Shown here: positions 10,899 through 21,145 of the stretch, piece after piece | Numbering within the stretch: the first letter of the stretch is position 1 | Layout: each line of letters begins with the position of its first letter | Assembly (NCBI GenBank): GCA_963691705.1 | Contig: OY829542.1 | Span: forward strand, 29,312,579-29,376,578 | Reading direction: 5' to 3' | Origin: Viola odorata | Lineage: Eukaryota; Streptophyta; Magnoliopsida; Malpighiales; Violaceae | Length of the DNA: 64,000 nucleotides | Translations under genes and position numbers: made by a program | Notes under the pieces: generated by a model | What the model was told of the DNA's origin: nothing | Databases searched by the model: none | What the model saw: only the letters and a program-made list of their open reading frames with translations

Positions 10899-11424
10899 GG
10901 GATAATGATATTTTTGGCACCTCTACTCGATTTTTTGTATTGATTTGGTATTTCATTTTCGGTTGGATTTGACCCCTCCACTCACATTTTTATATTAATT
11001 TGGCCTTTTAAGGTAACGTCGTGCACAGTCAGACGTTAAGTATGATGACGTGACATTGTTTAATATTGTTTAGCTAATGTGACAATCCATGTCAGATGCC
11101 ACGTCAATTATTTAAAAAAAAAGATTTTAAACTCATTTATCCGACCCATTAACTCGTTTCATCTTTTAATGGGTCGAATATATCAGTCGAATAAATGAGT
11201 TTAAATTTTTTTTTTTTAAATCTAACGTGTCATCTGACATGGACTGACACATCAACTAAACAATGCCACGTCACCAGACTTAACGTCTGACTATGCACAA
11301 CGTTACTCAGAGGAGCCAAATTAATATGAAATCGTGAGTGCGGGGTCAAATCCAACAAAAAATAAAATGAGGTTCCAAATCAATACAAAAAATTAAGTAA
11401 ATGTGCCAAAAATATAATTATCCC
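10899..11424. mobile_element. Foldback Mutator-like MITE with 9-bp target duplication
   Basis: The ends are long inverted repeats: GGGATAATGATATTTTTGGC at the left and its near-perfect complement at the right, continuing for about 240 bp per arm with a short centre near 11160. A 9-bp direct duplication AATCTTAAA flanks it at 10890-10898 and 11425-11433. Nine-base duplications with long terminal inverted repeats are typical of Mutator-like elements. There is no transposase, so it is non-autonomous. Confidence 0.85.
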
Positions 11425-11433
11425 AATCTTAAA

Positions 11434-11544
11434 TATCATCAAAATACAATAATCTAATTTTTCCGTCAGTTACTCTTGTCGGTATCAGTCTTGCAAGGAA
11501 GTAATTCAATAAAGTGATTCCGTCGACCAAACGCTACCTAAATG
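11434..11544. other. Short spacer
   Basis: No feature was seen between the Mutator-like element and the next MITE. Confidence 0.3.
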
Positions 11545-11804
11545 CTCCCTCCAGTTTTCAATAACTGTCATTTTCCTACTGAAAATGTGATCCAAATTAA
11601 CTGTCATTTTGAGTCATAATTATGACTTCTACCCTTCGTCTTAGTTTTTTTACCCAACCAATTAATTTGATATAATGATATTATTGTAATTATACTATAA
11701 AAATGGGTAAATTAAAAACTACAGTTAAGAAAAAGTGGTCCAAAAATTATTATTTTAAATTTATCTACTATTTCAGAAAGTTAATTAATAAAGACAGGAA
11801 GGAG
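11545..11804. mobile_element. Diverged Stowaway-like MITE
   Basis: The left end CTCCCTCCAGTTTTCAATAA and the complement of the right end CTCCTTCCTGTCTTTATTAA pair imperfectly. TA is present on the right flank, and TG replaces it on the left. The length of 260 bp equals that of the copy at 8388. Confidence 0.6.
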
Positions 11805-11908
11805 TATATAATTAACATCATTAATTATTGAGAATTATGACCAAATAAACTGGACATGAAGAGTGGTAAATCTGACATGTATCGTGTCTGTATCAATCGA
11901 ATATTGAT

Positions 11909-12109
11909 GTGGGAAATGAGCCCGATACAAGACACGACGAAAAAGGAAGTTGTTTCTTAGACATCGAAGAAACCCCAAGCGTTGAGCAGGTGCCATTGGA
12001 ATTGGCGGAATCAATTAAGATACTACCCCTTAAGCAAAAAGATGACATTATTACTCAAAAACCAGTCAAAGGGCAGGGTGGGTTTCAAGTTTCAAGGCAG
12101 CCAAATTGA
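11909..12109 (+). CDS. Unrecognised small ORF
   Basis: The 66-codon frame (MGNEPDTRHDEKGSC... to VSRQPN) is not low complexity and has a balanced composition, unlike the surrounding AT-rich DNA. Coding-like sequence continues after the stop (DEDGYLVGEVTRKMVF) up to the hAT element at 12252. I recognise no domain. It may be a decayed gene fragment. Confidence 0.2.
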   Translation: MGNEPDTRHDEKGSCFLDIEETPSVEQVPLELAESIKILPLKQKDDIITQKPVKGQGGFQVSRQPN

Positions 12110-12251
12110 CACTACCTTATAGATGAAGATGGCTATCTTGTAGGAGAGGTTACAAGGAAGATGGTTTTCTAGATTTAGGTGGTGTTTGACGTTGAGGTTC
12201 TACGACAGGAAGCTCTAATTTATCGTTTGGTAAACACTCAACCTGCTGGGC

Positions 12252-13158
12252 TAGGGGTGAGCACGGATCAGCGGATCCGACCGATCCTACCCGATCCGAT
12301 CTGAACTCACCCATCCGACCCGATCCGACATGCTGTCGAATAAGATTTTGGAGGAGGCTGTCGGAATCCGAACAGTCGGATTGTCGGAATCCGACGGATT
12401 CCGATAACCCACCACCACATCGCCACAAACCCACCATCTCACGCTCTCTCTCTCACTGCCCAAACCCGTCACCGCCCAAACCCCAACCCCCAACACCGAA
12501 TCACACAGCCAACAAAATCACAACCCAGCCGATCTCCTCACCAAATCGCCGCTGCTCTCCAGCCACCACCGCCCAGACACGACGCCACATCAAAAACTAT
12601 GAATTCCAAAGAAAAAAGGAAAAACAGAGTGGAAGAAGAAAAAAACCAATCCCATCCATCCGCTTGCCCAATCAAAAATCAATCCCAATCAAATCCATCA
12701 TCAAAACTACCAAATCGCCATCATCAAAGAACAGAGAAGAGAATTGGAAGAAGAAAAAAAACAGAAAATAAAAAGAAAAGGGAAGAGAGGAAAGAAAAGA
12801 AAAAAGAAAGAGAGAGGAGACTTGTGACTCTGTGAGTGTGAGCGGCGGAGGAAAGAAAAAGAAAGAAAAGAAAAGGAGGAAAGAAAGGAATGTGTGGGCT
12901 GCAGCCCAACAAGAAAAAAATGAGAATTGTTACAATTGTTAGTATTTGGTTATTTCAATTTGGTTATATTCGTAAACCTTAATTAATTTAATTATTGATT
13001 AGTAATATACCGGTCAATTCGAAAAAAATTCAAAAATCCGACCGAACCGAAAGTGTCGGATTGGTTTCGGATTCCTTGTTAAAAAATTCAAAAAAATTCA
13101 AAAAAATTCAATCCGAACTCGTCGGATTCCGATCCGAAATCCAAACGCACACCCCCTA
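12252..13158. mobile_element. hAT-like non-autonomous element, 907 bp
   Basis: It is flanked by the 8-bp duplication TGCTGGGC (12244-12251 and 13159-13166), the hallmark of hAT elements. The ends are TAGGGGTGAGCAC and the complement TAGGGGGTGTGCG. Subterminal regions are dense in CGGATCC/CCGATCC/TCGGATTCC motifs in both orientations, as hAT transposases often bind repeated subterminal motifs. The centre is a purine-rich run (about 12599-12835) giving a spurious Lys/Glu-rich frame. No transposase is present. Confidence 0.8.
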
Positions 13159-13166
13159 TGCTGGGC

Positions 13167-14427
13167 TTCTTGAAAAGCCCAGTCCTCAATACCATAAAAT
13201 TGCCACTTCTCAAATTTTAACTTTCTGAAAATCAAAGGAAAGCAAGATTGCGGGAAGCTGGGCAAATGATTTTGGACAAAATTCCAGGCTGATTTCAGTT
13301 TATTTACACACGTACCAACTATAAACAAGCAAGAAAAAACAACCATTTCCTCATTCTCTCCCCGCAACCTTCATCTTCCTAAAAAACACCTCTCAGTTTT
13401 CTCTCAAATCCTCCTGCTCCATCTTCCCAAATCATATCAAGTATCCTTATTCTTTTAATTTTTTCATGCTTTCATCAATTAATAATAAACATCTCATTGT
13501 TTTTTCTTTCATTCAACCTCAATTTTTCTGCAAAATTAGGGTTTCGTTTTGAAGGGAAGAACTTCGGATCTGCTCGCTCTCGACTCCTTCGGTTCAGGTT
13601 TGTCTCTTTCTATTTCCCTCTTACGTTTGGATCTACTCCTTTAGCTTTGCTGTCAATTTGCTTGGAATTATGTAGTTGGTAATCATTGTCTTGGCTGCGT
13701 GTTTGGGGGCGTAGTGTTGCGGGATAGGCTTGGGTCTGAGTTGAGTTTTATGGTGTAGCGTGTTGGCTGTCGCGGGGTGTGTGTAGTTGCAGCCTAGCGT
13801 TCTATTTTCTGTCCAGTTCCTTCTGCTGTTTTTTGGTTTTTTGGGTCTGGTTTTCTGGTGTACTCTCCTGGGCATCTTGCCCAGCTCGTGCTGTTCTGCC
13901 TTGTCAGGCACTTGAGGCGCTTGCTCTGAGGAAGAGAGCGGAGGCGGAATTGGAGCAGTCCAACTTCTCCCAGGCTGTACTCTTGCTCTCCCGGGCTCTA
14001 TCGCTTAACCCGTTTGGCGGTATCCATATCATGTATAAATTCAGGTTTGTTTAAACATTTCTCTGTTATTTCTTAACAATACGCTCCTCGTAAAGTCTTG
14101 TTCCTATTTCTTGATTGAATCTTCGTTCACTATTCGTGATGTTATCTTTTATTGCCTCTTTTGCTTGTCTTAGCTTAGTTAAGTTATTCAGCAAATGATT
14201 TTCAGAAGTCTTACTTCATATTGATGGCAGGCGCATTAGCAATTCTATTACCACTTGTGGAAATATTTTCTATTAGTCCTTTGCATAGAGAGGATAAATT
14301 TGATTTTCATTTTGGTGGATTAGATCCTGAATATGTTTGCATAAGTTTCTTGAACACTTGGACTTGAAACCATACAGTGTCTCCTCGGTTGCCAACTAGG
14401 GTCTGGTTTGAATTTTCTTGCACTTAG
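13167..14427 (+). other. Transcript-like leader and possible J-protein-type exon fragment
   Basis: The part at 13370-13590 looks like a plant 5' leader: pyrimidine-rich, with AATTAGGGTTTCG near 13535. At 13910-14045 a plus-strand frame reads QALEALALRKRAEAELEQSN followed by FSQAVLLLSRALSLNPF. This resembles the helical N-terminal segment of some plant DnaJ-type proteins or a TPR helix pair. The frame then breaks. I could not connect it to the following isomerase fragment, and no complete gene can be built. Confidence 0.25.
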
Positions 14428-14715
14428 GTCTCTATCAAGATTGGCAATGGGAATTATAAGCTGCAGGAGATGTTTGCCTACGCTGGTTGTGTTGCTAAGC
14501 TCAGGACTACAGGTATGGTCAGTGAAAACCCAGAGCCTTTTGTCACTGATAATGGGAATTATATTGTGGATTTGTTCTTCAAGGATGACATTGGTGATTT
14601 GAAGGTTGCTGGTGATGCTATGTTGAGGTTAGCTGGAGTTGTGGAGCATGGTATGTTTATTGATATGGCTACTACTGTTATTGTGGCAGGTGAGGTGATT
14701 GTTAAAAGCAAGTGA
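14428..14715 (+). pseudogene. Ribose-5-phosphate isomerase C-terminal fragment
   Basis: The frame encodes 95 residues matching the C-terminal third of plant ribose-5-phosphate isomerase A: LQEMFAYAGCVAKLR, then PEPFVTDNGNYIVDLFF, DIGDLKVAGDAMLRL, GVVEHGMFIDMATTVIVAG, and a terminal VKSK before the stop at 14715. The enzyme interconverts ribose-5-phosphate and ribulose-5-phosphate in the pentose phosphate pathway. The N-terminal two thirds, with the substrate loop and catalytic residues, is absent. The frame is preceded by an AG at 14426-14427. It is probably a transposed gene fragment or pseudogene; use as an exon of a new gene cannot be excluded. Confidence 0.6.
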
Positions 14716-15904
14716 ATTTTTGAAATAGGAATTGAGTAGTTTATGGTTTTAGAATTTTTTTCATTGACGGATGGTTAGTTAGGTATGAATTTGGATGGGG
14801 GGATTTTGATCCAGTGTTATTGTAACATTATTAATTATAATTTGTGGTGAGGTTTTGTCCCTGAATTTTGGGTTCAAAATTTTGGCAAGGGGGATTAGGA
14901 GTTTGTAGGATTAATACGGGCAGCTGAATAATCAGCTTAGGAATGTATGTTGGCTTCTGACTCTTATTTATTTTGAATACAAAAAAGACATGATTCGTTT
15001 TTAGTCTTATTGTTGTACTATTGTGCTCTTATTAGATATATGGACTTGACTGGGTCACATTCTTCTTTGCAATTGACTGGATGAGACTCTTTTCTAAATC
15101 CAAAGCCTTCTGTTTTTTCAATCTAAAAATGGAAATTTTTTGAAATCACATGAACACACTCTTTTGTTTTCCAATAGAAAAAAAAAATTAGAAAAAAAAA
15201 AGGAAAAGGAAAAGAATTTTTTCATGTATTTCCTACATGAACAACCCTTAATCAATCGAGTTCGAGAGCCACAAAAAGTACAAAGTCTATTCCAATCCAT
15301 GGCAGATTGAACCAATATTAGTGAAAATAAATTGTATTGGATAAAAATATATGTTGAAAAATGATTACAATATTAATGAAAATAAATTTTATTTATTTAT
15401 GTTATTAAATAATTTTAATTTATTTATGATATTGGATAAATATTATGTGGTAAATGTTAAATTATAAATAGATTGATTAAAAAAAAAATATAGATACTAA
15501 AAATATTAATTATAATACTTAAAATGAATTGTGTCATTTATAGTCATTTTACTTCCAAACTATAGTTTTAAAAAGCTGTTTTACCAAACACTTCTGTTAT
15601 CTCACAGTACTTTTAAAAAAAATTTACCAAACAACATACTTCATTTATCAGAAGTCTTTTTCACACGGCATTTTTTCTCACATAACTTTTCCAGTTAGAA
15701 TCGGAACGCCAAACAGAGCCTAAGAGTGCTTTTAATTTCAAGACGAAAGTTAGTGATCTTGATCTGACAGCCCTTTCAATAAAAATAGAAAAAAAGAGAG
15801 ACATGTTACATGATTCTTCCATTGTAAAAGGCCAGTTAAGAAAATTTATGTTACAGCCATCTAACATTTAGGTTCAGCACTAGCAACTAACTTAACTACT
15901 TGAG
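14716..15904. other. AT-rich region downstream of thymidine kinase
   Basis: No gene is visible. The sequence is strongly AT-rich at 15330-15640. The end near 15700 (CGCCAAACAGAGCCTAAG) looks like the border of a small transposon, but no partner end was found. The part next to 15904 presumably holds the 3' UTR of the kinase gene. Confidence 0.4.
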
Positions 15905-16160
15905 CTACACATGAGAACCAAACTGAACCTTTTGAGATTCGAGGACAATTCTTGTGGCTTCAACAACCACTTGTCCACTCACATAGTGCTGTCGACAGAC
16001 AGGCATGTAGACATCAGCTCCACCAATCAGTTCTGTCTGCATCTCACCCGTCTTCCTCAAGGTGAAGAAAGCACGTTTACCGCAAATCTCGCATCTCGCA
16101 GTTAACTTAGTTACAGAATCAGCAAGGGGAATTATATCAAGGACAGAACCAAAACTCCTC
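15905..16160 (-). CDS. TK1: Thymidine kinase exon 4
   Basis: The acceptor TTAGCAG|GAGGAG is chosen because it restores the conserved YLRRSFGS. It includes the zinc-binding CEICGKR and CRQHY motifs and ends QKVQFGSHV before the stop. Confidence 0.85.
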
Positions 16161-19100
16161 CTGCTAACATCCATCAGATGAAAGTTCAAATCACCATTTC
16201 TAATTGCAGAGGCCAGAAAAGAAAATTAAATTATTATTTGGTAGGGTTTCAGTTATACCTCAGATAGTCACCATCTAGACCAGCAACTATAACAGTTTTC
16301 CCATCATGATCAGCAGCCTCACGGCAGAAATCATACAAGTCTTCGAAAAACTGTGCTTCATCAATACCAATCACATCAAGCTGACAGGAAGTACCTCTCA
16401 TTATTGATGTAAATAATTTTGCGCAAGAAACTGATAAAACTAGCAAAAAACCATAAATAAGTACAGCCAATTTTCAATGATTTTTCCTCCAAATGTACTT
16501 GCTCCTCGAGTTTAAAGAAATGAATTAATGAATGGAAATAGGACTCTCAACGCAGATTTTTACACTATGACCTAACGATGCACTTGTTATCAGTGTTTAG
16601 GAATTGAAGGTTGCTTTTCAGTATATGATACCTTATCATAAGCTTCGGGGCCAAATTTTAGTCTGAATGATGACAAATTGGGAAGTGCCCAACATGGTAA
16701 TTTAACTCCATCATGTGTCACTATGTTATCCAACCCGTATCTTGTATCTTTGTTCGACTTTATAATAGCTACATTTCTGCATCGGGCACAGAGAAAGGGA
16801 ATTGAATAACAAAACAAAAATCAAGTATTGAGTCAAAATGTCTAAATCATCCATGAGAAACCCACATATAGACATTTGATATAAAACAAGTATTGAGTCA
16901 AAATGTCTAAATCATCCATGAAAAACCCACATATAGACATTTGATATAAAACCCAGTACATAGAGGGGGAAAAAATCTTAAATTCCACACTTAAACTGTA
17001 TGTAAATCAATTTTAACACCTTTCTCCGTACAAAACTGTCAATTGAGAATCCAATTAGAATCTCAGTATGTGCAGGAAAAGTAGTGATGCAGACAACAGA
17101 AGGGTACCAAGTCTACCAAGAAGAATGTGACTAATTAATAATGCAGACAGCAAAAGAGTAAAAGTTCTATTAGGAAACAGGTGCTAACTTCCAAAGGAAT
17201 GAAATAACATAATCTGAAATCCAGTGTAAGGATGACAGGTAAATGAAACCAAATACCTTTGTGTTACAGAGAAGGAGTGTGTTGTTAAGGCAACCACAAT
17301 CTCATCCACATAAAATCAGAATCCTGTCTATGTTAACAGAATGATTCTAGAATAGTCTTAAAGTATAAATAAAAATATATATTATCAACATATTAGCACT
17401 GATCTGAATTATGAGAAAAATCTAACAACCCAAAACATGCTTATTAGACAATGCTAAATCTTGATCACGTGAATAATGGTTTATACTCTTTGAGTGAAGA
17501 ACTTTACTATCAGCCCATTAAACAAAAGCCAAAAGAAACTAAAGTTCAAGATACAAAGAAGAGCAAAAACTTCAAAGTGCAAATCAACCTCAACATACCA
17601 ATCTAAAGAAACGGGGGTGCTCAGATTTTCAACCCAAATAACAGATTGTGCACATTGGGATGAATGCTTGGCAGTCCTTCACATCTGCCACCTTATATTG
17701 AATTAACTTGAAAAGCAGGTTTACTCCAATACATTCATCTAAACTTTGCTAATCTCAACCCAAACCAGTCAGCTTTGATGACATGGATTTTCTTTTTGTT
17801 TTAGTGCAAGAATGCAAGACATTTGCAGCCTTTTGTATCTCCTGTTACTGACTAACCCCTCTTAGGGCACATATACCAGTGGCATATGAAGCATGTCAGA
17901 TGTTCGCATATCTGCACAATTTCCAGTGCCAAATCAGTTACTATTCAGGCTGCTGCTATAGACTTATGTTCAAAGTCAACATGGACGCACGCTGGAACAG
18001 TGCCAAATTAGACTTATGCAAAGAAAAGGGTTGTGACAACCTCATTAGGAAGCCTTCACTGAATAATATCTAATACCATGTCTAATTTCCCAACCTAATG
18101 GCTGCTCCAAACAAAATGCATTTCCTTGGGACCCCAAGCTAGAAGCAAGCAGAGTAGTGTGACACCTGAAGCTCTGCTTCTAAACAAGACACAAAAAGAA
18201 CAACGAAACTCAGACTTATTCATTAATTAACGATCACTTATATCAGGCACAAAACCTGTATCATTTAAAATATATGTCAATTTGAAAAGCATCTTATATA
18301 TCTCATCAGAATTTTGATGGGATTTATCACCCATTAAGAAGAAATGAACTTCCCTCTGAATCTCAATGCTGCTATAAGCAGGCTCCTTTATCATCCCTGC
18401 GTCTCTCATTGTCTTCCTGACCTCTTCAACATTGTCCCAAAAACCAAAAGTAGCATATGCATTAGAAAGAACCACATACTTTCCAGCATTTTTTGGATCC
18501 AATTCAAAGTACTTCTTAGTTGTAATCTTTAAAAGGTCCATATCCCCATGGATCCTACAAGCATAAAGCAACGCACCCCATATAACTGAGTGCTCATCAT
18601 AAGGTGAGTTCACAACAAACTCATAGGCCTCTTTTAACCTTCCAGCACGACCTAGAAGATCAACCATGGCTGCATAATGTTGTCCTCTTGGCTGGATTCC
18701 ATAATCATTCTTCATTGATAAGAAATAATTCCAACCATCATCAATAAAACCTCCATGGCTACATGCAGAAAGGACTGCTAAAAAAGTAACATAATTTGGT
18801 TGGCAACCTTCATCTTTCATCCTATGAAATGATTGCAACACCTCTGTGGCACTTCCATGATGGCCATACCCAGATATTAAAGAAGTCCAGGTAACAACAT
18901 TCCTATTCAATGATTTATCAAATACCTTATGACCATCAAAGAGATGACTGCATTTGAAATACATATCTACGAGGGCACTAGTGATCACAACATTCTCTCT
19001 AAGAGAGCACTTTATCATGACAGCATGGGCTTGCTTTCCATGCTCAAGACTTGCCAAAGTGGCACAGGCTCTAAAAACTGATGCAAAGGTATACTGGTCT

Positions 19101-20095
19101 GGTGTCAAACCAGTTTCCCTCATTCTGTAATAAAGACTTAATCCCATTTTTTCGAATCCATTTTGCACATATCCAGAAATCATGGCGTTCCAAGAAATTA
19201 TTTTTTTCTCAATTTTACGAAATAATGCTTGGGCAGTCTTTAAATCCCCAGATTTAGCATACAAAATCAACAACTTAGTCTTCAAATACCCATTAGGAAC
19301 ATAACCCACAACAACCATTTGTGCATGGATTCTTCTACCCCTATTAAATTGCTTCCAGAATATGCATTCTTGCAACAGAAGAGCATAGGTTCCATGGTTT
19401 ACTGCCACACCTTTACGCCACAATAGCCTCACTGCTTCACTCACTCTCCCAGTAAAACAGAGATCCTTTAATGTTCTATCCAATTGGAGTAAATGTTTAA
19501 CCTGAAAGCTGGAAATATCTAACCAGTGATAATCACATCCAATCAATCAAATTGGTCAAACATAACCATATTTTCACCGATTGAATTAAAGCCAACAAAA
19601 AGTTCAACCATTAGAACATAGACATGAGTTCCCAGTTTGTTTCAAAACTGCTACACAAGCAACTGATAGCAACAGTTAACAATGAATCTAAATACAAACT
19701 AACACAGGGAACACTGAACTTGAACGCAACCCAAAGGAATAAAATTACCAGTTATATATACAGTAAAAGAATAGAAAACTAAACCTGCCATCACTAGTTT
19801 CTGTTTGGACACGGCGAAGAAGTGTCGTGGTCTTTCCGGCGAACATGGGCCCCACGATGACGTGTATCTGTCCAGGGGATGGCGATGGCGAAGAGCTAGA
19901 GGAGGCTCGAAATTGGAGGCATCTAAAGAATGAGGGTTTAGGTGAAAGAGTGAGGGGTTTAAGGGGCAGAGATACAGGATTTAGAAGAGTCGTAGGCTTG
20001 GCAGAGAAAGAAACGGACATGGTTGGTAGAGAGGAAAGGAGAGGCGCAAAAGGTGTGGGCTTTGAGAGTGTTGATGGGTTTATCAGAGACTTCAT
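15905..20095 (-). CDS. TK1: Thymidine kinase, organelle-type, four exons
   Basis: Thymidine kinase phosphorylates thymidine to dTMP in the nucleotide salvage pathway. Predicted coding exons on the minus strand are 20095-19785, 16776-16632, 16380-16259 and 16160-15905, together 834 nt (277 residues). The joins restore conserved text: [35 protein letters not shown] and [13 protein letters not shown]. Visible motifs are the P-loop GPMFAGKTT, the DEAQFF acidic motif, zinc-ligand cysteines in [10 protein letters not shown], and YMPVCRQHY near the C-terminus. About 75 N-terminal residues are rich in Ser, Pro and Leu without acidic residues, which suggests a chloroplast or mitochondrial transit peptide as in the TK1b type. 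The ATG at 20095 is preferred; an in-frame ATG at 20113 is possible. Intron 1 is about 3 kb and contains a PPR gene on the same strand. Confidence 0.9.
16259..16380 (-). CDS. TK1: Thymidine kinase exon 3
   Basis: Acceptor CTGTCAG|CTTGATG and donor CTGAG|GTATAAC. Encodes the acidic DEAQFF motif and [11 protein letters not shown]. Confidence 0.85.
16632..16776 (-). CDS. TK1: Thymidine kinase exon 2
   Basis: Acceptor GATGCAG|AAATG and donor GATAAG|GTATC. Encodes [14 protein letters not shown] through GPEAYDK. Confidence 0.85.
16822..16951. repeat. 65-bp tandem duplication in TK intron 1
   Basis: 16822-16886 and 16887-16951 are two adjacent copies that differ at one position (GAGAAACCC versus GAAAAACCC), implying a recent duplication. 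Confidence 0.9.
16952..18226. other. Intronic sequence with no supported feature
   Basis: This is intron 1 of the kinase gene, presumably including the 3' UTR of the nested PPR gene near 18200. The short open frames here show no recognisable protein. Confidence 0.4.
18227..19546 (-). CDS. PPR protein, PLS class with E domain (At4g16470-like)
   Basis: Pentatricopeptide repeat proteins of this class bind organelle RNA, often for C-to-U editing. The 439-residue frame has PPR units from about residue 53: [14 protein letters not shown]...[107 protein letters not shown] and [17 protein letters not shown]. An E/E+ domain follows ([47 protein letters not shown]). No DYW domain follows. From memory it resembles Arabidopsis At4g16470. 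The frame is intact. A strong acceptor-like CTTTCAG|GTTAAAC at about 19500 suggests that the first residues could instead come from an upstream exon. The gene lies wholly in intron 1 of thymidine kinase. Confidence 0.85.
   Translation of the reverse strand: MIGCDYHWLDISSFQVKHLLQLDRTLKDLCFTGRVSEAVRLLWRKGVAVNHGTYALLLQECIFWKQFNRGRRIHAQMVVVGYVPNGYLKTKLLILYAKSGDLKTAQALFRKIEKKIISWNAMISGYVQNGFEKMGLSLYYRMRETGLTPDQYTFASVFRACATLASLEHGKQAHAVMIKCSLRENVVITSALVDMYFKCSHLFDGHKVFDKSLNRNVVTWTSLISGYGHHGSATEVLQSFHRMKDEGCQPNYVTFLAVLSACSHGGFIDDGWNYFLSMKNDYGIQPRGQHYAAMVDLLGRAGRLKEAYEFVVNSPYDEHSVIWGALLYACRIHGDMDLLKITTKKYFELDPKNAGKYVVLSNAYATFGFWDNVEEVRKTMRDAGMIKEPAYSSIEIQREVHFFLMGDKSHQNSDEIYKMLFKLTYILNDTGFVPDISDR
19785..20095 (-). 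CDS. TK1: Thymidine kinase exon 1
   Basis: Encodes the putative transit peptide and the P-loop, ending QTETSDG plus AG of the Arg codon. The donor is AG|GTTTAG. Confidence 0.85.
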
Positions 20096-20275
20096 TCTTG
20101 AAAAATGTAACATTTGAGAGAGAGAGTGATTTTGAAGGACTTGGTTATCAGACCAAAAACCAGAGACTTCTTGACATGGCTGCAAAATATAGGGTTTTAA
20201 GAAGAAGAAGAAGAAGGGTTTAGACTTTATAGGGTTTTTCTGTAACAAGGATGGGGAAAGGCGAAATGGGCTTTG
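20096..20275 (-). promoter_or_regulatory. 5' leader and promoter-proximal region of thymidine kinase
   Basis: On the minus strand this has three telo-box-like AAACCCT motifs (near 20235, 20218 and 20195) and an AGCCCATTTCGCC stretch near 20266. That stretch combines a site II (TGGGCT) motif with a weak E2F-like match. Telo-box plus site II is common in plant genes expressed in dividing cells. An upstream ATG at 20177 opens a nine-codon uORF that stops at 20148. CCTATAAAG near 20230 may serve as a TATA box. These are motif-level inferences. Confidence 0.45.
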
Positions 20276-20928
20276 CAAGTTGCAAGTTAGTACACAAATC
20301 GGTGTGTTAGAATTTTAGATAAATTTCAGGCTTTACAACAAATTTAGCTCCCAATTTTGTCCTAAATCCTTAATTTGCACCATCTGTTTTGGAAATTCAT
20401 CAATGCACCTTTGGTTTTTCATTAGGTTGTTCAACATTGTAAATTGAATTCTAAACTTCTAAATTCTAGTATCTCTTATCAATCTTCCCGATTAAAATTA
20501 GACTGAAACACCAATACACTTATTAAATTTAAATTTGTGCAAAAAATAAAAGTCTAAATGACTCGTGAGTCCCAACGTTTGCGCAATTGTCTAAGTAGAT
20601 TTTTTTCATTTATAAGTATATGATATTAGTTCTTAAGTTTATCAAACTGTCTCTAATAAATACAATTATTTAAATTTATTTATTTTTTAATTTTTTAAAA
20701 TTTGAAAAAATAATTTCATATATTAATATCCTACGTGGCTTAAAAAATATTAAAATATAAAGGGTATGACATGACATAAAGTAATAAAAAAATATTTCTT
20801 CGGGGCCCACTCATGCTACATCTATAGGTGCGCCCCGCATAACCAAAGTTTTCCATTCTCGGGAAAAAAAACTAGCATTAAATATAATAAAAAATATTAT
20901 AAAATAGAAAGAATATTTAAAAGTATTA
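20276..20928. other. AT-rich intergenic spacer
   Basis: No gene or repeat could be supported upstream of the kinase promoter. Confidence 0.4.
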
Positions 20929-21145
20929 CTCGCTCTGTCCATAAATAACTGACGCTTTGACTTTGGACACGCATATTAAGGAGGTCAGATGATTCACTAT
21001 TTGATCCAAAAATATTCTGTACTTTTTTTATTAACGTACGCCCGAGAAAAAATTCGGGGCAAAATTGTCTCAAATAGTTAATTATTCGGCCTCTTTAATA
21101 TGCGTGCCAAAAATCAAAGCGTTAGTTATTTATACACGGAGGGAG
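20929..21145. mobile_element. Stowaway-like MITE, 217 bp
   Basis: The ends CTCGCTCTGTCCATAAATAA and the complement CTCCCTCCGTGTATAAATAA pair well, and TA flanks both sides. Internal sequence is related to the copy at 8388, both with TTAACGTACG and AAAAAATTCGG, so this is one local family. Confidence 0.85.

Noticed and set aside
12599..12835. Lys/Glu/Arg-rich ORF of 78 codons
   Set aside because: It is a translation of a purine-rich tract inside the hAT-like element, with no domain and no splice or start context.
15118..15315. Minus-strand ORF with Cys-rich middle
   Set aside because: Short, half of it low-complexity Phe/Ser, no homology recognised and no splice context.
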